Positions 23,718 through 35,049 of a stretch of DNA of 64,000 nt are shown in pieces (within the stretch, counting starts at the first letter, position 1; each line of letters begins with the position of its first letter). Position numbers and translations under genes: made by a program. The stretch covers positions 32,565,501 through 32,629,500 of the forward strand of contig OY754464.1 of NCBI GenBank assembly GCA_963575645.1. Reading direction: 5' to 3'. Origin of the DNA: Xanthostigma xanthostigma (Eukaryota; Arthropoda; Insecta; Raphidioptera; Raphidiidae). The notes beneath the pieces are model-generated. The model did no database searches. It was not told where the DNA came from and saw only the letters and a program-made list of their open reading frames with translations.

Positions 23718-24264
23718 TGTTACACGATCCCCCCTCTCAACTGAGACGACAATGCTTTCTGTCGAATGTTCTCGAGACAACAACAATAACGCACTCAGGT
23801 ATAAGAGTTTTGTGGTGGCAAGTAGCCAAATCCCGACCTGCATAGAATTGCCTGAAGAAATCAATGCAATTATAGAAAGGTTCTAGGCCCAGGTAGATGT
23901 CTTTGGAACATTCGAGAAATCGCTCGCAGACATACCCAGCACATATAAATACCACCGCGCGAGCTCAGTGAAGCACACAGTCAGATTTCATGTGTGATTG
24001 AGTTCACAGTCAAACGCGTGTACGAAATAAATAAATAGTGCGGTGTGGTTAATAGATCATTGATTTCAATTATATAAATCTAGTTTAACATAAGTAATCT
24101 CGTGTATATAGTCATAAAGTGTTTTGTGTACATAAAAAGTGACTTTGTATTCTTTATATATTCGTTATAAAGAAGTACTTTTAGTTTATTTATTATTTGT
24201 TTTGTTAACGTATTACTATTGTAAATAAATATCTTCCACCTCTAACAAGAACAGTTTTGTTACA
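23718..24264 (+). mobile_element. Solo LTR of an LTR retrotransposon, 547 bp
   Basis: Starts TGTTACACGATCC and ends TTTTGTTACA, so it has the TG...CA ends and TGT-type inverted termini of LTRs. The 4-bp direct repeat ATAT flanks it (23714-23717 and 24265-24268), fitting Ty3/gypsy-type integrases. Inside lie a TATA-like box (CATATAAATACC, about 23941) and initiator-like TCAGT/ACAGTC words about 25-40 bp later, then AATAAATA polyadenylation-type signals near the end. No gag/pol follows on either side, so the internal region was lost by LTR-LTR recombination. The family cannot be fixed without pol. Confidence 0.85.
23941..23985 (+). promoter_or_regulatory. Likely core promoter of the LTR
   Basis: CATATAAATACC is followed after about 20-30 bases by CTCAGTGAAG and ACACAGTCAG, both initiator-like. 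The position (about 225 bp into the LTR) fits a U3/R boundary. Inference only. Confidence 0.45.
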
Positions 24265-24269
24265 ATATT

Positions 24270-25815
24270 ATCTACTACACTGGTAGGCATATGTGATATG
24301 TTATACATATCTATACTACTAGGATATAATGATTTTTAATTTCAAAATAAAAAAAAATCTTTTCGAACTATCAGCTGTATACCAGATATCTACAGCTAAA
24401 GAGTATCATAAACTTGTGGAAGACCACCCACTGCATTTAGCCTTTGAAAATTTAGTACTTTAATTAATAATCAGTTAGATATTAAATTGATTGTTATGTA
24501 GCAATAATAACTACATTATAATTATTAATGCATAACTATTTTATTGGATCCTTCGCACTGTAAATATTCTGTAATTACCACTTCGTGCTTAGAATTTAAC
24601 TTCATCAATGCTCTCCTACAATTAAACCTACCGTGACTACTAATATCGCTTTTATTACTTTCAATTTTCAAACAAGTTCTAGCTGAATACATTACAAATC
24701 ATGGTTTCTTGCAATTGGTGACTTAAAAGTCATTCAGAGTCAGAGTGAGGACGGACTTCAGAACGACAAACGAAAGAGGAAGAATTATGGGCTTTTCAAC
24801 ATAATCGGAGTTTCAAGTCGATGAATTGCATACCAAAACTTACTCAAAAAGATTTCGAAAAAAATGAAAAAAGTTTTCTTTTGAAAAAACTAAAGGCGAT
24901 CGTAAATAGTAGTTTACGAATGAGTGATATTATGTTGATAACGAGCGCAGCAAGTTTTCACAGTCACTCATATCAGTACGTTCAAGATACATACTACATT
25001 TTTTGCATCTAATTGGCAAAAAGCTAATTTTTACATCATAATTACAGTAAATACAGTAAGTATTTAGATGTTCGTGAATTGCTGAGATAAAAATAAAAAA
25101 AAAATAATGCTATGGACAATTACAATTTAAAGATTAGTATTTTTTTATTTTTAAAATTAATCTGTCGTTATTTAAAGTAAATGTGTTATTTGTTATAGTC
25201 GCGCCAACGAAGCCTTTTACTTCGAACTCCGCAAGAACAGCTCCGATTTTGATGATTTTTTTTAAATCTTGTTTTTTTATATTATTGAAAATCAGAAACA
25301 TTTTAGGGATAGTCAGAGGCATGAAAAATTTTTTAACAATTTTTTTTCGACAAAATTTAATTTATTTTAGAAAGTTAATAATATTTCAAGTTGACTTCAT
25401 TAAATTTTCAAAAAAAAAATAACTTTGACGAAGTTATAGCCGTCTGTTGGACTTCTCTCACAAGTAGGTAATGCTTTGCGGTGACCATAATAACTTTATA
25501 GTGGTTCATCCAAAATCAATAAAACAAAAAAGTCTAGTTTAATAGTAAATCTAGAACTTAATCGAATATTTTCTTTTTTTTTGAAAATTAATAAAATGGC
25601 GGCTTCTAAAAGCTTACACCCAAATTTGCAACGACAGATTGTTATAAAAGTCGAAGTTTTCAACAAAAACAAAAATCCTTCAATCAAGTCCTAGTTTTTT
25701 ATGCTTTCAATACGCTATAAAAATTTCATTTAAATCCATCAAGTGGTTCTTGAATTTCAATGGTCACAGACTTCGAAAACAGTTTCGAGAAAAACGCGTT
25801 TAAAGTTTAAGTCTT
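24270..25815. other. Unannotated AT-rich stretch
   Basis: No gene or repeat pair recognised. Overlapping open frames on both strands at 25134-25422 share the same DNA and are not convincing. Confidence 0.4.
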
Positions 25816-25819
25816 ACCT

Positions 25820-26152
25820 ACACCGAGTCATCTAATCCTGGGCTATAGAATAATTATATGGGAAACTATTTATTCAATGAACTTAAAATTTTCAGGGAAT
25901 ATTTTTTAAACATCATACTACAAGAAAATGCAAAAAAAGAAATCGATTTTTTCAAAATCTTGACTATTTTCATACGATATTCATTCAAAACTTGTAAAAA
26001 ATATGTAGATATTTATGATTTGAATGAATATCGTATGAAAACATTTTCTTGTAGTATGCTGTTTAGAAAATATTCCCTGACAATTTTAAGTGAATTGGAT
26101 GAATAGTTTCCTAGATAATTATTGTATGACCCAGGATTAGATGACTAGGTGT
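25820..26152. repeat. Foldback element, arms about 115-160 bp
   Basis: ACACCGAGTCATCTAATCC... mirrors ...GGATTAGATGACTAGGTGT at the far end; both strands pair through GGGAATATTTT..AAACATCATACTACAAGAAAATG to a central arm TTTCATACGATATTCATTCAAA with its complement. Non-coding; the open frame within it is a by-product of the palindrome. Confidence 0.82.
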
Positions 26153-26154
26153 GT

Positions 26155-26992
26155 ATAATTTTAAATTTTAAGTAAAGCCAAAATACTGAACCTGTTTTCT
26201 GATACGGGTGTTTAGTCAATTCAAAAATGTAAGCAGTTTTATTTTTGCGGCACGGGTCCGTAGGCTGCTATCTAGATAGTCTGTGCGTAAATACGACCAT
26301 AGTATCGGCGCACTGCGTACCGATTTACAAAAATTGGCAGCCAGAAGAACAACCAGAGCAGTCGGTTACGAAGACTGTCTGAAAACAGACCTAACGTAGT
26401 ATCTACGCTCGTCGATAAGTTGTCGAATTTGTATTTAATTTTGATTCATAATGCCATTGCATCGACCAGTCGCCAGGTAGCATCTCCGTTCTTCGGTTAC
26501 CGATAATTGCGTTTCAATTAACCAAAATTCATTTGGCATTGTTGTGACTAATTTACCACCTCTATTACCCCTTTTCGACAGTACCTACCTTAGTATGTAT
26601 TATGCACCGACAATTTCAGAACAATCAAGTCTCATTGAATGTAACTACAATTATTTGCGCTCGCTGAACTGCCATTATAACAAGACACATATTTGTTATA
26701 TTCCATAGGCGCAGTGCTATTAAACTAACCGAGAAATTTATATTTATATACATGTAAAGTTGGCATTCATTTTTTTCTCCGCAGTATGGACAGAGTCGGA
26801 AATCGGTTGAACAAACTACATTAGTCGATTTGAAAACCGAATCATGAATATCATCTAAAAGTTTAGCCCGAATATAAATAGGGCTACCGACATTTTTTGA
26901 GAGAAATAACGAACCCTGTCTTTGAAAGAGGATAAAGAATTTGAATGAAAAAAAAAAGTATTTCTAAATAAGTTTTTATTACCTTATTAATA
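26155..26992. other. Unannotated stretch
   Basis: No gene or repeat pair recognised. Confidence 0.4.
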
Positions 26993-27000
26993 TGTTAGTT

Positions 27001-27451
27001 TAGTGTTTTCAATCTTTTTCATGGCGCGACCCCCTTAGTATGAAAAAATATTTTGGGACCCATTTTATCTTACAAATTATATCAAATCCGTACAACAATT
27101 TTATTTATTTCGTACTTGTACTAGTTGACGTTTTTGTCAATTATGGCCCAAATAAAAAGAAAACAGAGAAATCGCCTAAATTTAGAAAACTATTTAATTA
27201 ATAATAATTATTAACGTATTAAAAACGGATCCGCGATGAGAAAAATTGGTTGACGCAAAACAGGCGCACATTCCATATTAATGTGACTCATGAGTATTTT
27301 TTTTAATTTTGTTAATTTGTGGTAGTCTACAATAAATGTCCTTTAATTAACATATTCTTAATAAAATTATTTTTTTGAACTTTGTTTTTTTTTCACTGAG
27401 ACTCGCGACCCCCTTGTACAGGCTTTGCGACCCCCACTTTGAAAAACACTG
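27001..27451. mobile_element. hAT-type MITE (GCGACCCCC ends)
   Basis: Left end TAGTGTTTTCAATCTTTTTC then ATGGCGCGACCCCC; right end GCGACCCCCACTTTGAAAAACACTG. The ends are complementary over about 30 bp, a familiar hAT/ZBED end type. The flanking 8-mers TGTTAGTT and TGCTAGTG agree at six positions, as expected for an old 8-bp duplication. There is no transposase. Confidence 0.78.
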
Positions 27452-27689
27452 TGCTAGTGTAATGCATATTTTTTAAAATAGCCTTAAGTATAAAAATACA
27501 TATTTTATATTTTCTTAATATATATCTAATATAACTTGAATAAAAGTTTTCTATTTTTGATCAAAATATTACATTTTGCGTTTCACAAACTAAAGTTATA
27601 CAAATCAAAACAAGACGAAAAAAAATGTGAAACATAAAAAGCGAAACTCAAGTAACTTATTTTTTACCAGTCATCTATTAAATTTCACA

Positions 27690-27915
27690 CTGTTAACTAA
27701 CGAAATTCTGGTAACTAAATATCGCCCTAAAACAAAATTTCACCCTGTAACTAAATTTTTCACTGATATCTAGTCGTCGCCTTTAACAAAAGCCAAGTTA
27801 TGCCTACACAAAGCAAGAGTCACGCGCTGTCATCTAATGAAATACTAGTAACTAAATTTCGCCCTGTTATCTAGATGCTGCTTTCAACTAAAACCATGTT
27901 TAAGCCAACGCACAC
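27690..27915 (+). repeat. Diverged tandem duplication, about 137 bp
   Basis: TAACGAAATTCTGGTAACTA then ATATCGCCCT (about 27698) recurs as TAATGAAATACTAGTAACTA then ATTTCGCCCT (about 27835), and the blocks after it (TTAACAAAAGCCAAGTTATG / TTCAACTAAAACCATGTTTA) keep the same order. The word GTAACTAAAT also occurs a third time between them. Non-coding. Confidence 0.6.
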
Positions 27916-28137
27916 AAACGTATTGTCCACCCTTAAAGTTGTGTGAAGTAAAATAAACGTCGTCGTAGGTAATACTCATAGTCTAACCGCATGAGAATAT
28001 AACGCAACCTACAATTAGAAGTAGACTTGCTAAATACTAAAAATTTCAATGTCAAGTAGTGTCAGAAGCAAAAATCAGATATTTTATAGGGGTACAAACA
28101 AAATTGTGTACTTCTCGTACGTGATGATATGACTTGT

Positions 28138-28145
28138 GACTGTAT
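28138..28145. other. 8-bp target-site duplication, left (GACTGTAT)
   Basis: Identical to 28677-28684. Confidence 0.9.
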
Positions 28146-28676
28146 TAGTGATGTGCCGAATATCCGCGGATATCCGAGGGAGAAGAAAGATCCGTATCCG
28201 TTAGTTTTTCGCGGATCTTTTACGGATCTTTTACCTTATTAATTTTCAATTCATAGATGACATTTTATATATATATATAGGTGATTAGGTAATAATGAAA
28301 ACCTGTTAAATTCCATTCAGAGTATTTTTTATTTTTTTAAATCGTATTGGAACCTTTATATTGCAAACATTTATCGTGGTGAGTATCATACTAATAGTAC
28401 ATAACTCAAAGGTACTAAATCAACTATTTTTATAATGAGATATTGCACATCGACCTTTGGAAAGAAACAATCTGTTATGAGAGTTAACTCTTAAAGAGAT
28501 CAATAACTTTTTCCCATAACAGATAGTCTCTTTCCAAAGGTCGATGTGCAATATTTACCGCCGCGTACTCTGAGAAAGTTAAGATCCGTATCCGTATCCG
28601 CGGATCTTGAAACCAAAAATCCGTATTCAGATCCGTATCCGCGGATATACATTTTTAATGATCCGGCACATCACTA
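28146..28676. mobile_element. hAT MITE with exact TSD, 531 bp
   Basis: Ends are TAGTGATGTGCCG and CGGCACATCACTA, a 13-bp perfect terminal inverted repeat. Exact 8-bp GACTGTAT duplications flank it. Subterminal zones are packed with GATCCGTATCCG and CGCGGAT words, likely transposase-binding repeats. A strong internal hairpin (28439-28479 / 28516-28556, core ATTGCACATCGACCTTTGG) fills the right half. There is no coding frame. Confidence 0.92.
28439..28556. repeat. Hairpin inside the hAT MITE
   Basis: Arms of about 41 bp pair almost perfectly (AATATTGCACATCGACC.. / ..GGTCGATGTGCAATATT) around a 36-bp loop. It may be a separate foldback insertion or part of the MITE. Confidence 0.75.
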
Positions 28677-28684
28677 GACTGTAT
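28677..28684. other. 8-bp target-site duplication, right (GACTGTAT)
   Basis: Exact copy of 28138-28145. Confidence 0.9.
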
Positions 28685-28740
28685 AAACTCATTGCCCCTC
28701 GTTTTTAACATTTCGTCACATTCCTAAAATATTATAATCC

Positions 28741-29990
28741 AGTCAACGAAGGAAAAATAAAAACAATAAATTGTGTAGTCTGGGTTATTATTTCAAATGA
28801 TAGGGGTGATACCCAGGTATAACATATTAAAAGTCCCCAGCGGGGGGGCACTTGCTTTGGGCGGTAGGGGAGCAAATAGGTCACATTTTTTGCTTCTTCG
28901 TGATTCTCTAAAAAACCATGCGTTTTAGAAAATAGAACCTTTTATAAAAAATAAAGCTGATTAAATTTTCTACAAAATGCCGTATAATTTTTTTTTTAGA
29001 TTTATTAATAAGGGAGATACGGGACCCGTTAAGAAATAGTTTGAACGGAGACAAAGTTGCAAAGCTATTGTTTATTAAATATAATTTGCTACTTCTGGAG
29101 TCAATTAATTTGATTTAATTTGCTAACTGTTATAAAAATGTGATTATTTTTAATGGTGACACCTATATTTATTATTTTTTAATTGAAATTAAAGAGGCTG
29201 ACTGCTTAATGTTTGTAGTGTTTGTACTATATTATTTTATTGCCTGCCCTTAACACATCTTTCTTCTGCCACCATCTCCGATTCCGGTTCCGACGCCGAA
29301 AAACCAAATTTAAAAACTCCGACTCCGACTTCGGTTCCGATAAGACCACCTCCGTAACATCCCTAATTTCAACATGAACAAAAAGATAATAATAAATTAA
29401 TATACATACCTACCTACATATAAATTGTACTTACCTGAAATCTGAATATGTTACTTATTTAATATTTATACTTATTACTTACCATATTATGTATTTGTTT
29501 TTGCGATAATGGCCTTAGTTGCTGATTCGCTTATTTTGTTTTTAAAATAAAAAAAAAAGATAACTAATGGTAGGTATATTGGATTGAATGTAAGGAAGAA
29601 TCTTCATCTATAATTATAGCTCAACGGAATAATAAACATTAATTTTCTAAGGCAATAATACTTTGTTTTCAGTTTGTATCACATTTATATCCCTTGCATT
29701 TCCTTTTGTATTTGTCATAAATATACAATTAATATATCATTTTGTAAGAAATTTAATAAGCTTCATTACGTTTTAAGGTTTTTTTTTCCTACGACGCTTA
29801 TAGTTTTTGAAACATTTAAGAAAAACTAAAATATGGGACATATCCCCCCCACCCCGCCTAAAGCAAGCGGCCCCTGGCTGGGGACTTTTAGTATGTTATA
29901 CCTGGGGGTCAACCCTATTATAAAAAATATTAATCCAGACTACACAATTTTTTGCATTTATTTGCCAATTTCGGGTCTTCGTTAACTGAA
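28741..29990. mobile_element. Inverted-repeat DNA element of about 1.25 kb
   Basis: Arms of about 140 bp: AGTCAACGAAGG, TTGTGTAGTCTGGGTT, GTATAACATATTAAAAGTCC and CACTTGCTTTGGGCGG at the left mirror their complements at the right. The superfamily is unknown and no target duplication is certain. A block of CCGAC/TCCGG-type repeats at 29270-29375 may be a smaller nested element. There is no coding frame. Confidence 0.75.
29270..29375. repeat. Simple TCCGAC-type repeat cluster
   Basis: GATTCCGGTTCCGACGCCG and CTCCGACTCCGACTTCGG stand out as GC-rich imperfect 6-mer repeats in AT-rich surroundings, ending GTAACATCCCTAA. Composition and ends resemble hAT subterminal repeat zones (compare 28146-28676). 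Confidence 0.5.
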
Positions 29991-30442
29991 CTATTAGTCT
30001 TTCCTCACTAGATGCATAATCGACTAATAATTTACTTATTTGTACAAGTTATATTACTGCATTTTTAGATTTTTAAAAACTCCGCCCATTGAAAATGTGC
30101 ACATACTAATTATGTCCAATATTGCTGTTTAGTGATTACATACATGTATGTGTAAAGGGTAGTTATGTACACGTTCACAGAACATAGACTGCGTTTGGTT
30201 AATGAACTGACGACTATGTCAACATTAGAATGCTAATATACATGCAGGCATTTATAGACACAAGTGGGATTGTTATAATACACTCAGATACAAATTGTTC
30301 AAGATTGAATGCAGTAAAATTATCTAACAATTTATTATTGAATTATTTGCGACAATAATAATAACACGAGTTCTTATTGAAGTGGAACTTGGTGTAACCA
30401 TAGCAACGAAAAACAAAGCTCTCATTTCTGTATTGTGTAATG

Positions 30443-30600
30443 CAGTGATTCCCAAAGTGGTCTATATCGACCCCCAGGGGTCGACGATAACTTGCAATGG
30501 GTCCATGTCAGCGGGAAAAAAATTGGGGGACCATGAAATGAAAATGGAGGTCAACGATAGTGTATCTCCTAACAAAAAAGAAACACACTGGACATCGTTA
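30443..30600. mobile_element. hAT-type terminal fragment
   Basis: CAGTGATTCCCAAAGTGG followed by ATATCGACCCCCAGGGGTCG is a common hAT/ZBED terminus with a small palindromic GACCCC/GGGGTC. No matching right end was found nearby, so this is a one-sided fragment. An open frame through it is not a gene. Confidence 0.65.
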
Positions 30601-31066
30601 ACCGAAGAGATTTAAAATTAAATCTAACTAAATTGATGCCAAATGTTGAAAATTTATTATTAAAGCATCAGGTTCATTCCTCACACTAAAAGCATTTATT
30701 TTTTATTAGTTATTTTATGGAACAGAAAATAAATTTTAATTTGATTCGTTTAATTTGAATCTAATTAATAAATGTATAAAACTAAACATTTCACACTACA
30801 TTTCACTGCCGTTATCAATTTAAATCGTTCAAAGTGAGTAGCACTATACTGGTTGTCAAAAATAAAAATACAAATGGTTGTAAAATTTGCTTCTGAACTA
30901 ATATTAGTTCAGAAACAAACAAACCGCAATTTTGTACAAAATATCTAATAAACCTACTCTACAGAGTAAGTTGCACTAAGCAAGACACATTTACAAAATT
31001 TCATTAAAATCTGTTCGGTGGTTTCGGAGAATAGCGAGGCCAACATTGTGACACGGGAATTTTATA
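30601..31066. other. Unannotated stretch
   Basis: No gene or repeat pair recognised. Confidence 0.4.
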
Positions 31067-31395
31067 CCGTAGAACCTCGATAAGTAAAGTTCAAGGGAAA
31101 CGTTGAAAAATTTAAGTTATCGAGTTTTTTACTTATCGAGAGTTGAAGTTAGAGAGGTTTTGGGAGTTCAATTTTTAACTTAATGAGGTTCAACTGTTCT
31201 AATAAATATTTTTCTCCTTGAACCACTTTTTACTGCTTCAGTTGCTCTTAACTTGTCAGAATATATTAGTGTGTTCAATTTTCGCTTCATTTTATGCTTC
31301 ACAATACTTTAAGTTGTGGAGGTCACCAAAATATTATTTTAAGTTATCGAGAGTCGCCGCTAAAAATATTTGTTTAAGTTACCAAGGTTCTGTGC
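31067..31395. mobile_element. pogo/Tigger-like MITE remnant
   Basis: Starts at CCGTAGAACCTCGATAAG beside TA and ends near AAGTTACCAAGGTTCTGTG, roughly its complement. The word TTAAGTTATCGAG or close variants recurs near both ends (31110, 31349). AGAACCTCGATAA is a typical terminus of pogo-like Tc1/mariner elements. No transposase. Confidence 0.65.
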
Positions 31396-31840
31396 TTTAA
31401 GTAATGGAGGCTTTAGGCTTTGAGGGGAAGGGAATTCAATTGCAGATTCGAATAAAGTGTCAAATTTTATATTCAGCAATATGTCATTATATCTCATGTT
31501 TTGCTCTCAAGACCACTAAGTAGTACCGATTGCACTCAGCGTTCCCGAAATTTATAAGTGAAAACAAAAACTCGAGATAATTCCTATGAAGTATACGGTG
31601 AATCCGAGTCGGACTGTTTAACGGGGACTTAGAGTGCAGACAGTGCTATAATTAGGAAACGGAAACAGCGTAGAAGACAGATAATTTATGGACAACGTAG
31701 AATGAGTCCAAAAGATTATATCAATCGCCCAGTCCACGGACTGCACAAGCTAGTGCAAGGAACGAAGATACTGGACCGAGTGATATAAGAGATTGGGAGA
31801 TAGGACAATAAGCCCAAGAGGCTGCGGTGTTCCCGGAGAC
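31396..31840. other. Unannotated stretch
   Basis: No gene or repeat pair recognised; it ends against the tail of the LINE fragment at 31841. Confidence 0.4.
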
Positions 31841-32590
31841 AGGTAAGTAAGTATGTAAGTAAGTAAATTTATTATATCATCGGTGGGCAAGCCCACATAG
31901 ATAAAAGTCAAGTAGGTACATAAAATACAGATCTAAAACAAATATATCATGAAATACAATAGTTAAAATTTGTTCAAATTAATATTAAAAAATTTCTCAG
32001 TGGAATATAAGCACTCATTTATGCAAACTTCTTATATTTTTTTGTTAAAATCTTTAAAATTCAATTGTCGTAGTGTAAGAGGCAAATCATTAAAAAAATT
32101 ATAGCTTATGCATATATAGCTTCTGTCAGTCAGATCCAATCTCACCCTCGGTATGCGTGTATCCTTACGGTATCTTGTAAGGTAATTATGTTGATCTTAG
32201 TGTGTATTTTGCAAGGAGCAAACAATAATAAATAAAAAGGAAGCATAGTGGTATTATATTAAGTTTAACAAATAAAGATCTGCAGGAATCATTCCACTGA
32301 GATTTAGTAATAGTCCTTATGGCTCGCTTTTAGAGCTTAAAAATGCGATCACAATTTGGAGAATTACCCCAGAATATCAACCCGTACCAGAGATGAGATT
32401 GGATGAAAGAATGGTAAGCTCTTTTGATAACTTTGTTGTCTACCAAATTTACAAGTTTACGTAACACATAATTTGAAGAACACAGCTTACCGGCCAGTTT
32501 ATCAATGCCGACCCCCGTTAAAGTAAAAAAAAAATAAAATACGGTGAATCCAATATGAACACTCAATTTGATATTTGAACACAAATTAAA
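31841..32590 (-). mobile_element. 5'-truncated CR1/Jockey-like LINE, 3' fragment
   Basis: On the minus strand, 32584-32330 reads DKLAGKLCSSNYVLRKLVNL then VDNKVIKRAYHSFIQSHLWY and GLIFWGNSPNCDRIFKL. These are hallmarks of the region after the reverse-transcriptase catalytic core in CR1/Jockey-type LINEs (HIDKLxxKL, AYHSxxQSHLxYGxxxWG, RIFxLQK). The following minus-strand sequence continues with family-like words in shifting frames (about 32327-32100) down to a terminal TTAC repeat tail at 31842-31866. It lacks the endonuclease and catalytic domain and has frame breaks, so it is a dead insertion in reverse orientation. Confidence 0.8.
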
Positions 32591-32599
32591 AATTCTCTA

Positions 32600-33490
32600 T
32601 GACGATGCCTGAATCAACGCACACAATTCTCAGAAATAACAGTAACAGTCGATACCCTGCACGAGTACAAAATATGACACAGCTTAGCAAGTGAGTCTTG
32701 CTGGTTATTGTGACGCAGTAGGAACGAGTTAGTCTTTTTACAAAAAAAAGTGCATTTAATTATAAAACGGGCATAAAGATCGCATTTGTACGCATGTTTA
32801 ACAGGTAAAATGCGTACGTAATGCCAACTCATTTCCCCGAGTGGACGGTAATTAACTGTTTGCTATATTTGCCATTATGTAATGGGATGGTGCAACCACT
32901 GTAACTAATCTATCCATATATTTGTGGTCACAAATCAAAATGGCTTATGTCGGATTATTGGTAAACTTTTAATCAGATTCTGAGTATTAAAGATGGCCTT
33001 AAAAAGATCGGGAGGCGAGAGACCGAAACTCTCGTAGAATGTCTTGCTCAGCCGGTCATGGTCTCACCGCAAAACTAATGTTGAGTTTCAAATTTAAATC
33101 TAGATTTCAGAATGTGATTTGTTTTCTACTAAATGCCTCCGTTTAAATGAAAAAAATGACATTGAAATCAATGTGTTTTAGGTACACCTTCCTTCAAGCA
33201 GTCTCACCTTGCAGTTACAAATCATTGTGCCACCAAATACTACCTATTTTTGACCAACTAAGGAAGCACTTCAAAAATAGAGTTAGCGAAACTGGGAATC
33301 GGTGAAAAGTTGCATCATTTTCAAAAATTACCAATATTAAACCTAAACCATGTGTACATCATTTAAAACTAGCAATTCTATTCCGCTTTTCCTGGGTGTA
33401 AATTTAATAGATACATAGATAAGCAGTTGTGTTTTTTAGCCGATTCATAGAAAAAAACAACCGAGAAACTTTGCTTGAGGAGTTACGCCA
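32600..33490. other. Unannotated stretch
   Basis: No gene or repeat pair recognised. Confidence 0.4.
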
Positions 33491-33492
33491 CC

Positions 33493-33745
33493 TTGGATCT
33501 TCTTCAGAAAAATCTAAAAATATAAAAATTAATTAGTATTAAATTATTAATTATTATTTATTTACAGTAAATAAATAATAATTAATAATTTAATACTAAT
33601 TAATTTTTATATTTTTAGATTTTTCTGAAGAAGATCCAAATCCGGATCGAAACGTCATTTTTGTTATATTGATTTGTATTTTTATCATTTTTGTCAATAT
33701 ATCGTATGGTCTGAGAAAAATTGGTCGACAATTTTATTTACTTGA
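33493..33745. repeat. Foldback element, ribozyme-like family, copy C
   Basis: Arms from about 33493 pair with 33590-33640 around a central palindrome (TTATTTATTTACAGTAAATA). The right arm has CTGAAGA, a perfect 5-bp stem GATCC/GGATC around AAATCC, then GAAACGTC (33625-33656). The left arm is truncated after TTGGATCTTCTTCAG. The right outer part matches copies A and B (GAAAAATTGGTCGACAATTTT). Confidence 0.82.
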
Positions 33746-33910
33746 ATAATTGTTTTAACTTTCTTTTAAATACGTATTTATTTTAAGTCTCACTTGGATA
33801 GTAATTAAAGATTAACTGTCATAATATTTTAAACAATTGTTTCATTGTTTGTATAAAATTCCAAAACCTACTTAAGTATTTTCATAGTCAAAAAATTGAT
33901 ATTTAAAAAA

Positions 33911-34240
33911 TGCCACTTTCGTTGTAATTTTATAACTCAAGAACGGGCTCACCTATCCAAACCAAATTTTTAGGCTTTGTTCAGACTATTTAGTAGATGG
34001 TTTATGTAAAGTTTGCACAAACTTTACATGCGGTTCTTCATTTAACACATTTTTTATATATCTTGGCATTGATTTTTATAGATATTTGTTACAAAAAATG
34101 TGATAAATGAAGAACCGCTCGACCGATTTTGTGCAAACTTCACATAAACCATCTACTAAATAGTCCTAACAAAGCCTAACAATTTGGTTTGGATAGGTGA
34201 GCCCGTTCTTGAGTTATAAAATTACAACGAAAAGTGGCAT
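33911..34240. repeat. Foldback, arms about 130 bp
   Basis: TGCCACTTTCGTTGTAATTTT...AAGAACGGGCTCACC mirrors GGTGAGCCCGTTCTTGAG...GTTGTAAT..AAAAGTGGCA. It adjoins the Helitron fragment and may be part of the same non-autonomous element. Confidence 0.82.
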
Positions 34241-34572
34241 ATATATAGATATAAAGCTGAAGAGTTTGTTTGGTTGGTTGAATGCGCTAATCTCAGGAAC
34301 TACTGGTTCGAATTGAAAAAAATTTCTTTGTTGGATAGTCCATTTATCGAGGAAGACTATAGGCCATATAATATCACGCTACGATCATGGAAAATGTGGC
34401 AAAATATAACTCAAAATTTGTCTGTTCGACAAAAACCTTTGAACGGTAACTCCGATCATCATGAAATTTGGACACAATATGCATCTCGGTAAACGAAAAT
34501 GAACGTACTTACTCATGTTCCTCCTCCCATTCGTTGTTTTGCACCCAGCTGAAACCGGGCGGTACTGCTAGT
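34241..34572 (+). mobile_element. Helitron-like non-autonomous element, 3' end
   Basis: Starts within TATAAAGCTGAAGAGTTTG, with wording widely seen in arthropod Helitrons (GCGCTAATCTCAGGAACTAC, GGCCATATAATATCACGCTA), and ends CGGGCGGTACTGCTAGT, i.e. the CTAG|T 3' terminus with a short GC-rich stretch just upstream. No Rep/Helicase is present, and the 72-codon open frame at 34274 is a by-product of the repeat. Identification rests on the terminus and general wording. Confidence 0.7.
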
Positions 34573-34746
34573 AATAAATATACTGGAAACATTTTTTTTT
34601 AATTTCTCGTTGATGCTATTGAATTAATAAAAAAAATATTAAGTTAGAATAACGAAATGAATATTGTTTCGGCCTAAGTACTCTTAACGAAAAGGACAAT
34701 TAAGCGACTAGTCGCATAATTCACTTAATTTGTATAGCACATTCTA

Positions 34747-35047
34747 TAGATCTAGGAGTTGATCCGCGTCAGCTGGGCGCCGGATAATAGAGTATTATCA
34801 ATATTACTGCAAAATTAAAAATTACGTTGATTTATTGTTAAATAGACGTAGTCCTAATTTAGCCTTGTATGAATATATTAACATGAGACAGAGCAGCTAG
34901 GGACATAAGTTCTCCTTTTATCTAGGGATTGGTTCACGTCAGGGGCGCAGGATAATAGAGTAATGTCAATATTATTGCAAAATTAAAAATTACACTGCTA
35001 TATCTATTGTTAAATAGGCGTAGTGCTAGTTTAGCTTTGTATTAATT
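34747..35047 (+). repeat. 168-bp tandem duplication
   Basis: Two units start near 34748 and 34916 (ATCTAGGAGTTGATCCGCGT / ATCTAGGGATTGGTTCACGT), each continuing GGATAATAGAGTA, AAAATTAAAAATTAC and TTGTTAAATAG(A/G)CGTAGT. Copies differ by small indels and substitutions, so the duplication is not recent. Confidence 0.85.
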
Positions 35048-35049
35048 TA

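Noticed and set aside
28146-28676. Regular GATCCGTATCCG spacing as a CRISPR-like array
   Set aside because: Repeats are short, irregular and confined to subterminal zones of a hAT MITE in eukaryotic DNA.
31842-31866. GTAAGTAAGTATGTAAGTAA as a splice donor
   Set aside because: It is the terminal TTAC repeat tail of the reverse-oriented LINE fragment.
34274-34492. 72-codon plus-strand frame
   Set aside because: Falls inside the Helitron-like repeat, whose wording is non-coding in other arthropods.
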